The notes under the pieces: model-generated | Database searches by the model: none | What the model saw: the letters and a program-made list of their open reading frames with translations, nothing else | Told to the model about the DNA's origin: nothing | Shown here: piece after piece, positions 1-12,300 of the stretch | How the letters are laid out: every line of letters starts with the position of its first letter | Numbering within the stretch: position 1 is the first letter of the stretch | Position numbers and translations under genes: made by a program | Source of the DNA: Leptasterias polaris | Lineage: Eukaryota > Echinodermata > Asteroidea > Forcipulatida > Asteriidae | DNA: 64,000 bases | Assembly (NCBI GenBank): GCA_037783415.1 | Contig: JAZGTN010000097.1 | Location: 4,795,977-4,859,976, forward strand | Reading direction: 5' to 3'

Positions 1-169
1 ACAAATCAGTGAAAACATATGTAATGGGGTTTTTCACTGTTTTCTCATGACTCGGAAGACCGATTTAGCTGAAACTTTCACAGGTTTGTTATTTCATGTA
101 CATGTTGAGAGTCACATCAAGTGTGGATACAGGTCTTTCACAATTACCAATGTTGTACACATCCTTTAA
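1..169. mobile_element. TTAA-type MITE, left end outside the window
   Basis: The right terminal inverted repeat (CCAATGTTGTACACATCCTT followed by TTAA at 166-169) and the adjoining 90 bp match the complete element at 14196-14317. The internal part here is longer (gttttctcatgactcggaag and on). It lies in the presumed intron before the 853 exon. Bases 170-852 otherwise show no gene, apart from a stretch near 440-600 that resembles the interior of the MITE at 1268-1575. Confidence 0.7.
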
Positions 170-852
170 GAGCCTTGTTTAATTACCCAAGTTCTGACTC
201 TAATTTGAGGTTGGTTATTAGTAAACGTTATGTTATCAAATAGCTCATTGGATATCACTTTTTCTCTCTGTTAATTTGTCAGTCTTTATGTCGTTCAGGG
301 GAAATAAACTTGTTTTAATAAAGTACAAATACAGAGTTTTGACAAACTTGACTAGAATTCAACAGAAGGAAAAAGAAAAATCAAATTATTAATTCTGACC
401 AAAAGAAAGGGTGGAGGAGTAGTGATTTTTACTTTATGGGGGTGACTTACAGAAAATCGTTTCTCAGATTTAAATGCTTTGGGGTGAAAAAATGTCAAAA
501 CCATATTTACTTCGATTCGGAATTCTTCTTACCAAGTAGGTTTTTAATGTCATTAATCTTTGGAGTAGTTACCAATCTATGACCCTACCATTAACAGATT
601 GTCTGTATATGTATCTGTCAGGTATGGTCGCAAGCGCATTGCTAGTAGTAGAAAACGATTTATATTTAGGCCTCCCTCAGATACACCCCCATTATTGAAG
701 ATATAAGAGCAAAGACTAAACAAACATTACAAAATTGTTCAAGGGTTATGAAATTGGTTCAGAAAGTACTATGGTCAAACCAAATTTAAATGTGTGGTGG
801 TTTTTTAAAGTTCTTCTTTTACATGAAGGCTCTTGTATGTTCTTTTCAACAG

Positions 853-990
853 GGTTCAGACGAGGATATAGATGAACATTTGAACAGATGTCAAAGCAAT
901 ATGATTTCAATCTTACTTGAGATTGTCCAGGAGCAAGACCATCTGTATCAAAGGGCTCTTTCAGCTCCTGGGGTTGAATGCATTGCCTAG
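853..990 (+). CDS. Terminal coding exon of an unidentified plus-strand gene
   Basis: A 45-codon open segment follows a good 3' splice site (pyrimidine-rich, tttcaacag just before 853) and ends at TAG 988-990. It is read in phase 0 and begins GSDEDIDEHL. The peptide is acidic and looks like an amphipathic helix (MISILLEIVQEQDHLYQRAL), with a short tail ending in VECIA. The composition is protein-like and unlike the surrounding AT-rich DNA, and the splice site sits exactly where the protein-like segment starts. I do not recognise the family. The rest of the gene would lie to the left of the window, so this gene and the minus-strand genes would meet tail to tail. It could be a chance open segment, but the combination of splice site, reading frame and stop favours a real last exon. 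Confidence 0.5.
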   Translation, partial: GSDEDIDEHLNRCQSNMISILLEIVQEQDHLYQRALSAPGVECIA

Positions 991-1127
991 TAAAGTTTAA
1001 GTTTGTTTATTTATGTATTTCTTCTGGTTTCATAGTTCAAGGTGAACAGACTTGAACTGTACAGGCCTGATGATAGTTCCTTCTATGATAACTTTAGAAT
1101 GGCATTTGATATAAAGGAAAAAAACTT

Positions 1128-1253
1128 GCTGTTGCAAACTGCTTACCAACCAACATTTTTTTGCTAGGGTCGAAACACAAACAAGGTCATTAAATATTTA
1201 TTTTTTGCATTTATACCATAGGTCCTTTTGGTTGGTAAGCAGTTTGCAACAGC
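1128..1253. repeat. Perfect 26-bp inverted repeat with a 74-bp loop
   Basis: The arm at 1128-1153 (gctgttgcaaactgcttacc then aaccaa) is the exact reverse complement of 1228-1253. The 74-bp spacer is AT-rich. Such perfect arms suggest a young foldback element or MITE end pair, or a hairpin-forming transcript. It lies downstream of the stop codon at 990, so it may fall within the 3' UTR of the plus-strand gene. Confidence 0.8.
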
Positions 1254-1267
1254 TAATTCTGGGTTTT

Positions 1268-1575
1268 TTAAAGGCAAAGTATACCTTTGGTTTTTGGAAT
1301 AAATTGATTGTATTAATCCTAAATACATGTTGATTATTACAATAAAACTAACCTGTGAAAATTTCATGTCAAAAGGTGGTCGCGCTTTTGAGATATTGCG
1401 AAAATCCTCAGCAAATATGTCCGTGTAGGAAGAATAATCCCTAATAAGAATACACAATCTGAGAAGCGTTTCTGACAGGAACGTTTCTCAGATTAAATTT
1501 GGGGGCATACAAACTGAATGGTTTTTACTGCCATTAATTTTAAATGTGATAACCAAATGTGCACTGACCCTTTAA
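1268..1575. mobile_element. 308-bp TTAA-flanked MITE
   Basis: Both ends carry TTAA (1268-1271 and 1572-1575) followed by related inverted termini, AAAGGCAAAGTATACCTTTGG at the left (one base may vary at the edges) and the complement of CCAAATGTGCACTGACCCTT at the right. An internal piece, cgtttctcagatt, recurs near 460. TTAA target duplication is typical of piggyBac-type elements. The element has no coding capacity. Bases 1576-2334 beyond it hold no gene that I can see, only AT-rich DNA with a direct repeat (aattgtatatgcaattataa) near 2104-2148. Confidence 0.6.
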
Positions 1576-2383
1576 ACCTAGTATGAACGTTTTTTATTTA
1601 TTTATTTCCTTTCAATATGAGGACCCCTAGAATCACCTTGCCCAAAATCTCCTTGAGAGAGCAGACCTTTGAAGTTTTTCCCCAAACCACTTGTAGTCAA
1701 TAGCCTTCTATGGACAGCTACAATGTTAGAAATCCATGTTCTCATGCCTGCAGCAACACACCTCCCTGGCATGTCTAGGGAAATGGTTCTTTAGATTGAC
1801 TAATTATAACTTCGATTTCGGTAAACTGAAGCATGTACCTTCCTGTACATGTGTGCAGCAGTATAGCCTAGCGACGCGTCAGCGCGGTCATCTTCTTGGG
1901 CTCCCGACCTTATGTCACAACTTTGCTCATGTTTATGCAAATTGTGCTCCCGCTTGAGGGGCGGGGTCGGTTCTCAGGAAATCTTCAAAATTTATTTAAA
2001 AATATTTATGAGAAATATTTTTATGAAAAAGGGGTATATTTAGGTTTCGAAAATATATTTCTTAATCAAGAATGAAGGAAAAAATTGTTTCACATTCTAA
2101 AAAATTGTATATGCAATTATAATAAAAATTGTATATGCAATTATAATACCTTTGTAAAATCTGTTTTTGAAACTATTTGATTGTTTTATTATTGTATAAA
2201 TTTAATTATATACAATAAATTTAACCTGTTAACAATGTATGATCTTTTTCAGGTGCTCATGATTTATGTTTTTAATAATTACATCCAGTCTCCCCCCCCT
2301 TTAAAATGGTGCTAGAAAAACACTACAATATAAAAAGAACTTCAACACAAGCAATCTTATCAGATTACAAAGAACACAAATTG

Positions 2384-2389
2384 TTTATT
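2384..2389 (-). terminator. Candidate polyadenylation signal at the end of copy A
   Basis: AATAAA on the minus strand (tttatt on the plus), followed within 50 bases by a GU-rich stretch (TTTGTGTTCTTTGTAATCTG). The duplicated unit stops about 50 bases past it, which is what a duplicated transcript 3' end would look like. The same signal occurs in copy B at 9319-9324. Confidence 0.35.
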
Positions 2390-5300
2390 CATACAATAAT
2401 CAAAATGTAGGAGCCCAGTGCACTAACAAACACAGCATGAATGGGGGGGGGGGGCATGAAAGTACATGTCTTGCTTGGATTGTTGAATTTTAAAGTTCAT
2501 ATTAAGGACAACAAGCCTTTAGGAAAAGTTATTACAAAATTAACAAAGTTTCCAGAAATTATATAACACAATGACATTTCAGTTGCTCAGACAGCATGAA
2601 ATTATTTTAAGTTAAAATGCTAAAATTAGATAACACATTTTGGTATTAGTTTTTGTTTTTATACAAGTAAAATATAAGCTACAGAGATCCTTGTCAACAG
2701 TCTAAGGTTGTGTGTCCAGCCAATGTTTGTCCCTCTTGTCTCGATAATGTAAAGTCAACTACTAGTAACACAGGTTGACTATGACAACTGAACAAGCAGT
2801 GAAGGATGAAATCACAGTGTTTTCAGCATAGCCTAGTTACACTATTTCCCAAAACATATTTTACCTTTACACCATAACGGAACATAGCGATCATTTGCGT
2901 GTTTTTTTTTTTTTCATGTGTCAAAATACGCATAAAACTAACTTTTAAAACACAGAATTTCTGAGAAAATCCATAATATCTCGAGATCGCGAAAAGCAAA
3001 TTTCATGGATCATTCACTTTTAATAAGAAAAATTTATACTCTTTCAATTCATATAATTAATTTACTATTTGTTAATAGGGAACAAATTGCCTTTTTGATT
3101 TAAAAAAATTGACTTTCTTTCACGCGCCTATGGCAGAAGGTGGAAAACATAGAAAATGGCCGTGCTCTCGCAGCATAACTTCCCATAACTTGCACATAAT
3201 GGTTAATTGGAACCAGTTGCCATTGTACAGGACATAAAATCATATCTTATGAAAAAGACTGTTTCGTAGCATGTGTTATACGTTAGAGGTCAGATCAGAA
3301 TATGCGGTGTGTGTGTGTGCACATACTGTGTGCACGCACACAGCGCATCATTATTTGAGTGCTTCTCATGCACTATGTTCCGCTATGAACTGAAGCTCAC
3401 ATGTACCATGGAGGTAGCGTACACTGCATTCACACCCACACGATTCTGTAATGTACACATGCTAGAGGTTGCAACGACCCAAACATTCCAACTGATTATG
3501 ACGCTGTCGCACGTACATGAACAGTTTGTGCTATACAGTCATTTAATAAGTCTTCAAAAAGACTAATTCAGCAAAGCTTGTGAAAAGAACAGACTTTATT
3601 GATAAAGCGGCCATTTTGAATTGATCAGATTACCAGTAAAGCAACATGCAAGTATTGAAATAACACTAAAGCGTGAAGCTTACAGCCTATTCATGCTCCA
3701 ACTGACGCAAATGCAAACAAGAAATCGGTTGTTACAAATTTGACTGGTCACAATTATTTATAGAGCTGGAATCTTTGTTACAACATCATAACTTGCATAG
3801 TAATCACACCTATATTCTTGGTTAGGAGAAGCCTCCTTGACAAGTGTAAAGATCATTGCGTCTACCCTACTGAAAACCACTGTGAAAGCCAACAACCTAC
3901 TGCCAAAGCCAAACATTCCATTCAGAAATGGTCTGTATTGACCCAATTCACCTGATGTCATCATCAAAAATAATCTCAGTTGCGCCTTTTCGGGAGTCAT
4001 TGTCCGCAAGCATTTGAGGCAATGGCATTTACATGTGTACAATAATGTGTACAATAATGTCCAATTTGACTCCCAAAAGGCTAACAACAGGTCAGAGTGT
4101 AACCGCAATGATATGGTGGTGCAATAGACCAAAACTGTCAACTTCCCCATGTTAGACAGTATTAATTACTATAAATACCCAAATAGGACTACTTTGCCCC
4201 TGTCAACCTGGTTTAGTTAAACCTTGCTTTATGATTTGAATGAAGGAAGCAGATTTAAAGGATTGGAATTTTTCTTTTAACAAATTAAAAAAGTTTCCTC
4301 TCGCACACTTGGCTTCCTTGCCTGCGGCTCTATCCTGTTTCCCTGCTGCCTAGTTTGTTCCAGTTCAAGCATAGCGTGAATGGTTTTTTTAAATATCTAT
4401 TGTCATGCTTTTCTCTTTTGTGTAGGTCCCACGTAGAGTGGCCTTTTGTGCCTTGCAATGGGTGACTTCCTTAAAGTTCAAAAACCTGTAACTAAGCTTT
4501 CTATATGTTGACAGTGAAATCAACCATTATACACGTACATGTATATCAAACCAGTTTTAGGTTAGTGTTGTGACACCCTTTTCTATTCCCCCTGTTTTCC
4601 TTACAAAGGGAAGGGAAGTGAACTTATGGCTGTTTAGTAAGATTTACAGGCACACAATTTCCTCATTTTTTTGTAATTTAAGTGCCAACGAAAACTGAAA
4701 AAAACATTGTACACAATTTTATTTGCAAGACAGTTTCCTCCTTTTGCAAAAAAATAGTTTTATGTCTGGGTTCATTAACCTTAGTTAAATACACTGCACC
4801 CTAAAACTGGGACTGTTGTTGGTGACATTCAAATGAATTAAAATGACTACTATATTATAATAGAGTGCCTAGCTCCCAAGCAATTATGCGTAACTTGTAA
4901 GTGTTTCTGCAAGATTTTAACTCCATCTACAAACATGTACAATATAACTGTACAACTGTACACAATAAAATAGGTCCTCATAAATAAACACTTTATAAAT
5001 CTGTGCTCAATTAAACTCCTTACTCTGCTATATCAATTTAAACCTTAACCCCCACCCCCCCATGACAAGTCATCCATTTATTGAAGTGTTTCAATACTAA
5101 TCTACCAATTTCCTTTTGACATGAAAATAGCAAATCTTTTGGTTTTAATGTACAAAAAACTCTCGTTCATTCACCCATGATACAGTTACTGCATTTCCTC
5201 TCTACACAATTAAATTATAGACATGAGTCGATATACACTTATAAACAGACTGGATATCATATCAATGGTACCCTGTTCTAGTAGTTTGTTTTGCTTTGAT

Positions 5301-7111
5301 CGGATTCATAATTTTACCAGATGGCAAGAATGTTAAGGAACGACCAATTTTTCTTTAAAAGTTGTTAAATATAATAAATGATTTGTCCTCAAACACCATA
5401 ATGTCAACACTATTTCCTGCATTTTCACTGGTATTCGGTAGTTGACCAGCAAAACTGCCTCAACTACCTCGACACCACTTTAATTAAATCTACAATTTTG
5501 TATCAGTATAAATTGTTTTTAAACCTTTTTTGTGGCCGCGTCCATGTTTAAAAAGCCTGTGCATCTTCACACAGCATTTCTCACATTAAAAGAATCCCAA
5601 TATAACTAGCCATCAAAATCTACATTATTAACAAGTGGATATAAATTCATTGACAGGATTTACAGGTTCTATCAAAACAGACTTAATTCAATAAATCACT
5701 TTGTCGCCATAAAACGTCACATAATTTAAGGCAATATTTTTTCATCTTTAATACATGTTATTTACAAAATGCAAAAAAATCCTATAACCGTTTTATAATC
5801 TCTGTATTGTTGAGGTGTGATCTGTTTGTAACCATGGATGAACTTCAAATTGTTGAACCCTACATTAGGTGGGAACAGATTATGTGTTTATTCAATTGTC
5901 AATTAGAACACTGCAGTATCAACATGAAATCTAAGTCAACATTAGTATATTGTCCTAGTTTTTTTCATCTGATCACAGAGAAAAGACAGTGTGTTTTGAT
6001 AAAGAGAAGTCAAGTAGGTGTATCCTTATTTCATGCTTCATAATAGCTTTATCAATAAACTACAATGAAGAGTGCACACATAGTTGCACATAGTCCATAC
6101 ACAAGGGAGTCAAAACTCACATGCACTGAATGCCATGAACGTTCCTTGTGTGGCATGATCTTGGGGTTAAATGCATTTGTATGAACAAACTCAATCTCAT
6201 AAGTAGTGACATGAAATACTGTACTGGTTGTTTTCACTCCTTTAACAAAAAAATATTTTGTTTCCAAAGTAAGGCAATAGGTGTACAAGTGATTACACCT
6301 TTAAGAAATGTTTAATAATATTGAGTGAATCATCAATTGTTGGAACCAGTCGAAGCTCTGGTAGTAAAAACCTATCCAATACCCTGGGCCTAATTTTATG
6401 CGATGCCTTTTGAAACTCTGTACAGTGCAGAATTCCACAGAAAACACTGACAAGAAATTGGGCCCTATTTCTGCAATACATAATTGTCTTCCAACTTTGC
6501 TTAACAATTTTAGCTGCACTAGGGTAGCTTGTTGAAGTTGGTATCTAAAAAAACAAGTCAACTGTTTAACTTACATGAATGTTTTCCAACCAAAACCTTT
6601 CATTAAAGGGAGGTTTTGAGTGAATTCATGCATTCCAGTCCTCCATTTAGGAATAAAATTGCCGTAGAATAAAACTAACCTGTGAAAGATTCAACACATG
6701 AGGTTCTGTTGAATCAAGAAAAATTTCATAAAATGCTTTCATGACTTAACAAAAAACACAAAGAGGTAGCAAAACTGCAATTTATTTCAATTCCTAAAAA
6801 AAAAAACATATTTCAAGGAAGTAAAGTCAAGATGACTGCCACTAATTTCAATTAGCATCCAGTCTTAAAAACCTGAGAATGTGACGGCAACTGGATACAT
6901 GGGATCCAGTGATCAATGCACTTTGAGTAATTGTATTGAACCTGCCATACTGGTGGCAAATCAGGACAACTTGACCAAGATGTTCAACAAAGCACCAAGG
7001 CATTTGCCAGCAGGATGTTTTTTTGTGCAGTTGTTTCATGACGATGCTGCAAACCAAACAAAATATCAGACATTCAAAAGGAACTAAAAAAGTATTAAAT
7101 AAACTATGAAG

Positions 7112-7480
7112 TTCTGTGCTTTTGGCATTTTGAGGGGTGAAAAACTAAGCCTCCATGTGCCTAAAACAGAGAAATAGACACACTCTTTTTTGGAAATTAG
7201 ATCCATATAAATCTTCTAAGTTTACTGGAAAAATTTCTGTAACATCGATGGTGGGTTCCAGGGGGCGAAGCCCCCGGAAGCTCTGAGCTTTTGGCATTTT
7301 GAGGGGTGAAAAATCAAGCCTCTGTGTGCCTGAAACAGAGAAATAGACACACTTTTATTGGAAATTAGATCCATATAAATCTTCTAAGTTTACTGGAAAA
7401 ATTTCTGTAACATCGATGGTGGGTTCCAGGGGGCGAAGCCCCCTGGAAGCTCTGAGCTTTTGGCATTTTGAGGGGTGAAA
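7112..7480. repeat. Tandem repeat, 169-bp period, about 2.2 copies
   Basis: The phrase cttttggcattttgaggggt recurs at 7119, 7288 and 7457, which is exactly 169 bases apart each time. Within each unit are cagagaaatagacacac and a palindromic gggggcgaagccccc. It is absent from the matching place in copy B, so it arrived or expanded in copy A only. Confidence 0.85.
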
Positions 7481-7911
7481 ATCAAGAAAATGTTAATCCC
7501 ACAAATCTCGCGTTTAGATCTGGTCGCTGCAATATCTGGTTTCATGCAGATTCATTCAAAAAATATAGTTCAAGCTTAGTGTAGTCTTTACACTTGAATG
7601 CCAGAACGACATGAAATGTATTTTATCCAGGACAAATTGGCTTATGTTATCGTGCAACTCTAAGCATTTACAAGTGACATATCATGAAGGGTTCATTTTG
7701 GCAGAAAGAAACAAATTTGATAGGCATAGGATGAAAAGACACCACACACACACTTGTGGCTAATTTTTAAGCAGGAAAAAAAACAAAACACAAAAAATCT
7801 TTTCAAATTTTACGGGGTGGGGGGGGGCACATGCCCCCTGCCCCCCCCCCCCCCCCCTGGATCCCAGCCTGCATGTATCACCTAATGACTTGTCATGTTC
7901 TAGGCTCTGTA

Positions 7912-8244
7912 TAGACCATGTTACATTTGTTTACAGAGTGGTGACCTTGTACATTCTAAAGCATTTCCTGCTGGGCAAGATACTACACAGGCTATATGGG
8001 AAAATTTACATTTTGTGTCATAATTTTCACATAAATTCAAAATTTACAAAAGCAACAGCTGTACAGCTTTTGAGAAGTCCCCCCTTTCTTCATATCAAAA
8101 GTTGAGAAAAATCAGACAGTGCAATCTTCATAAAACATAAGATTTGTTGTTTTCTTCCATTGATCTGTGTACAAATGTGCCTGCAGGAAGTCCAGGCTCT
8201 GTGGCTCTTTTGTAAACATGTGATGTCACAGGTCACATCGTCTA
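7912..8244. mobile_element. 333-bp TA-flanked nonautonomous DNA transposon in copy A
   Basis: The ends are TAGACCATGTTAC and, inverted, TAGACGATGTGAC, with further imperfect inverted homology inside (catttgtttac against gtaaacatg). It is flanked by TA at 7910-7911 and 8245-8246. Copy B at 14478-14479 has a single TA in the same context (ctctgtg-TA-gaacctca), which is the empty site. TA duplication fits a Tc1/mariner-type element. Nothing inside looks like a complete transposase. Confidence 0.75.
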
Positions 8245-8526
8245 TAGAACCTCAACTAATGACTGCTCCCTTGTACCTCACCAAGCACAGGAATTAAAAA
8301 TATATCTACAGAGACAGCTTTATAGTCTGTTGAGCATATCTGGTTTTGACCTCGGATCAAGGATTAAGTTGAATGGTAACACAATAGGCGATGACAACAG
8401 CTCCTCAATTCATGGAAGGCCTCCAGGCTGTGGTGTACATTGACTATTCCAGTGGTTCAACAGTGAGTGTCAGAGGTGATACACATCAAGAGAGGGCATC
8501 ATTAATCACTCTTCCATGATGGTTGT

Positions 8527-9269
8527 TGATAAGGGGTTGTTATAAAATCTAAAGATAAATTAATCTTTTTGTTTTCTTGTGGATTTTGTTCACAAGTCCT
8601 TTTCTTCGTGTGTTTGATATACATTTCTTCTATTCGTTTATTTTTATCTGAAGTTGGTTTCTTTAACCTTCAATGATCTGACGTGCCAGACATCTCGGCA
8701 TGTAAGTTTGGTTATGATTATGCCAAGAGTCACCAGCTAGTTGTAGGTAGGCCTAGTCATGCCTGGTTATTCTCGAATGCTTCAATCGTTAACATTATTC
8801 ACTACTCTGTACCGACCATGGGCAGCCATCTTTTCATTCAAAATCGCTAAGGCCTATACTTGGAGATAACGCGAAACTAGTGTAGAAATGAGTTTTCCCT
8901 AAAAATATTTGCCTTTACTACAGGCAGCTACGAATCAGAAGGCATATAGCATAGAATTTGAATTTGAATGCAAACATTTTGAAAAAGATTGCCCATTAAT
9001 GAAATTGAATGGTTGACCACCTCTTGCCGCTGGCTTTTACGAAATTGAATGAGTCTTGCAGTCTGATGAAATTGAATGGTCTTATTTGACCAGTGAATGC
9101 TAAACTGGCGAAATAGAATGACTCCTTTAAACTGTTAAATGCTGCTTCAACGGAGCATTCGTTTTCAAACGAAATTGAATGAGCCAGGAGTTAAAATGAA
9201 TGGATTTTTGTTGAAATTGGCCGGGAAAACCTATAAAAAACATTAATATCACGCAGGAAAATACAAGAA
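8527..9269. other. Junction between duplicate copies, no gene seen
   Basis: This 740-bp stretch is not part of either copy. No open frame here looks coding. Its right half (9001-9182) holds five scattered copies of GAAATTGAATG or a one-base variant; see the separate entry. Confidence 0.6.
9001..9182 (+). repeat. Interspersed short motif GAAATTGAATG, five copies
   Basis: Copies start at 9001, 9041, 9068, 9110 (gaaatagaatg) and 9171, at spacings of 40, 27, 42 and 61 bases with unrelated sequence between. Weaker relatives lie near 8955-8970 and 9192-9202. An inverted relative (cattcgttttc, near 9157) forms an imperfect hairpin with the last copy. The function is unknown. The irregular spacing argues against an ordinary satellite. 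Confidence 0.65.
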
Positions 9270-9318
9270 CAGAACTTCAACATGATCAATCTTATCAGAT
9301 TACAAAGAACACAAATTG

Positions 9319-9324
9319 TTTATT
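9319..9324 (-). terminator. Candidate polyadenylation signal at the end of copy B
   Basis: The minus-strand AATAAA counterpart of 2384-2389, in the same sequence context. If the exon at 15032-15114 is real, its 3' UTR would run about 5.7 kb to here, and copy A would repeat it downstream. Confidence 0.35.
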
Positions 9325-12300
9325 CATACAATAATCAAAATGTAGGAGCCCAGTGCACTAACAATCACAGCATGAAGGGGGGGGGGGGGGCATGAGAGTA
9401 CAATTGTCTTGCATGGATTGTTGCATTTTTCAGTTCATATTAAAGGACAACAAGCCTTTCGGGAAAGTTATTACAAAAATTTCATATATTATATAACACA
9501 ATGACATTTCAGTTGCTCAGACAGCATGAAATTATTTGAAGTTAAAATGCTAAAATTAGATAACACATTTTGGTATTAGTTTTTGTTTTTATACAAGTAA
9601 AATATAAGCTACAGAGATCCTTGTCAACAGTCTAAGGTTGTGTGTCCAGCCAATGTTTGTCCCTCTTGTCTCGATAATGTAAAGTCAACTACTAGTAACA
9701 CAGGTTGACTATGACAACTTAAGCAGTCAAGGAGGAAATTACAGTGTTTTTATAGCCTAGTTACACTATTTCCCAAATCATATTTTACGCAATACAACTG
9801 AAGTTTACAGTTCCAACAATCGAGGGCCTGGTTGTGACATGTACATTCACACTCGCAAGATTCTGTAATGTACACATGCTCGAGGTTGCAACGACCCAAA
9901 CCGTCCTATTGATCATGACGCTGTCGCACGTACATGAACAGTTTGTGCTTACACAGTCATCTAATAAGTCTTCAAAACAAACATTTTCAGCAAAGCTTGT
10001 GAAAAGTTCTGACTTTATTGATAAAGCGTCCATTTTGAATTGATCAGATTACCAGTAAAGCAACATGCAAGTATTGAAATAACATAAAGTGTGAAGCTTA
10101 CAGCCTATCCATGCTCCAACTGACGCAAATGCAATTAAGAAATCAGTTGTTACAAATTTGACTGGTAAACAAAAATTTGGAGCTGGAATCTTTGTTTAAC
10201 ATCATAACATGCATAGTAATCACACCTGTTCTTGGTTGAAAGAAGATCTCTGCTATGGCTAGATCATTGCGTCTACCCTACTGAAAACCACTGTGAAAGC
10301 CAACAACCTACTGCCATTGTCAAACATTCCATTCAGAAATGGTCTGTATTGACCCTATTCATCTGATGTCATCATCAAAAATAACGGGAGTCAATGTCCT
10401 GGAGCATTTGAGCCAATGGCATTTACATGTGTAATATAATGTGAACGCCCAATTTGACTCCCAAAACTGCCAACATGTCACCAGAGTGTAACCGCAATGT
10501 TATGGTGGTGCAATTAGACCAACACTTTCAACTTCCCCTTGTGAAACAGCATTAATTACTATAAATACCCAAATAGGACTACTTTGCCCCTGTCAACCTG
10601 GTTTAGTTAAACCTTGCTTTCTATGATTTGAAAAAGGGTTGGAATCGCACTACTTCACGTTTGACTTCCGTGCCTGCGGCTGTTTTTTCTGTTTCCCTGC
10701 TGCCTAGTTTGTTCTAGTTCAAGCGTAGCGTGTAACTCTATTCTCATGCTTTTCACCTAGAGTGGCCTTTTGTGCCTTGCAATGTGCAACTTCCTTAAAG
10801 TTAAAGAAAGAAATTTTAAAAACCTGTAAACAAGCTTTCTTTCTGTTGAAATCAACCATATACATACATATATATCAAACCAGTTTTAGGTTAGTGTTGT
10901 GACACCCTTTTCTTTTCCCCCGTTTTCCTTACAAAGGGAAGGGAAGTGAACTTATGGCTGTTTAGTAAGATTTACAGGCATACAATTTCCTCTGGGTTTT
11001 TTTTTAATTTAAGTGCAATAGAAAACTGAAACAAATATTGTACACAATTGTATTAGACAGTTTCCTCCTTTTGCAACAAAAGAGTTTTGTCTGGGTTCAT
11101 TAACCTTAGACTGCACCCTAAAACTGGGACTGTTGTTGGTGACATTCAAATGAATTAAAATGACTACTATATTATAATAGAGTGCCTAGCTCCCAAGCAA
11201 TTATGCGTAACTTGTAAGTGTTTCTGCAAGATTTTAACTCCATCTACAAACATGTACAATATAACTGTACAACTGTACACAATAAAATAGGTCCTCATAA
11301 ATAAACACTTTATAAATCTGTGCTCAATTAAACTCCTTACTCTGCTATATCAATTTAAACCTTAACCCCCCCCCCCCCCCCCATGACAAGTCATCCATTT
11401 ATTGAAGTGTTTCAATACTAATCTACCAATTTCCTTTTGACATGAAAATAGCAAATCTTTTGGTTTTAATGTACAAAAAACTCTCGTTCATTCACCCATG
11501 ATACAGTTACTGCATTTCCTCTCTCTACACAATTAAATTATAGACATGAGTCGATATACACTTATAAACAGACTGGATATCATATCAATGGTACCCTGTT
11601 CTAGTAGTTTGTTTTGCTTTGATCGGATTCATCATTTTACCAGATGGCAAGAATGTTAAGGAACGACCAATTTTTCTTTAAAAGTTGTTAAATATAATAA
11701 ATGATTTGTCCTCAAACACCCAAATTCCATTAATGTCAACACTATTTCCTGCATTTTCACTGGTATTCGGTAGGTGACCAGCCAAACTGCCTCAACTTCC
11801 TCGACACCACTTTAATTAAATCTACAATTTTGTATCATTATACATTTTTTTTAAACCTTTTTGTGGCCGTGTCCATGTTTAAAAAGCCTGTGCATCTTCA
11901 CACAGCATTTCTCACATTAAAAGAATCCCAATATAACTAGCCATCAAAATCTACATTATTAACAAGTGGATATAAATTCATTGACAGGATTTACAGGTTC
12001 TATCAAAACGGACTTCATTCAATAAATCACTTTGTCGCCATAAAACGTCACATAATTTAAGGCAATATTTTTGCATCTTTAATACATGTTATTTACAAAA
12101 TGCTAAAAAGCCCTATAAGCTTATACAATTTTCTAGTGTATGTCTTTTGCAGCATGGCAATATAAAGTTGCCTGTGCAGTTTACTGGTCTGACTTCATTG
12201 GCAGACTAATAAATGCATATGGCATCCACCTGAATCAACAATGTCCTTCTGTTTTATAATCTCTGTATTGCTGAGGTGTGATCTGTTTGAATTGTGTACC

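Larger units (their letters stand above)
2335..8526. repeat. Segmental duplication, copy A (about 6.2 kb)
   Basis: This stretch aligns in the same orientation with 9270-15052. Shared landmarks include cttatcagattacaaagaac near the left end, gttgcaacgacccaaac, the long block at 4790-5480, the gttttgataaagagaagtca block and the final attaatcactcttcca. Identity is uneven: 4861-5040 is essentially identical to 11178-11357, whereas 3780-3870 and 10200-10265 differ by many substitutions and indels. Copy A has private insertions, including a 169-bp tandem repeat at about 7112-7480 and a 333-bp transposon at 7912-8244. No long open reading frame is shared by both copies. The unit ends three bases beyond the fourth-last codon of the 15032-15114 exon as found in copy B, so it is probably mostly 3' UTR. 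Confidence 0.9.

Noticed and set aside
3758..4150. 130-codon minus-strand open frame in duplication copy A
   Set aside because: It is broken by indels in copy B (10200-10520), has no domain character and lies in the presumed untranslated region.
9001..9182. CRISPR-like array in the GAAATTGAATG cluster
   Set aside because: The repeats are only 11 bp, the spacers are irregular and the DNA is clearly animal; there are no cas genes.
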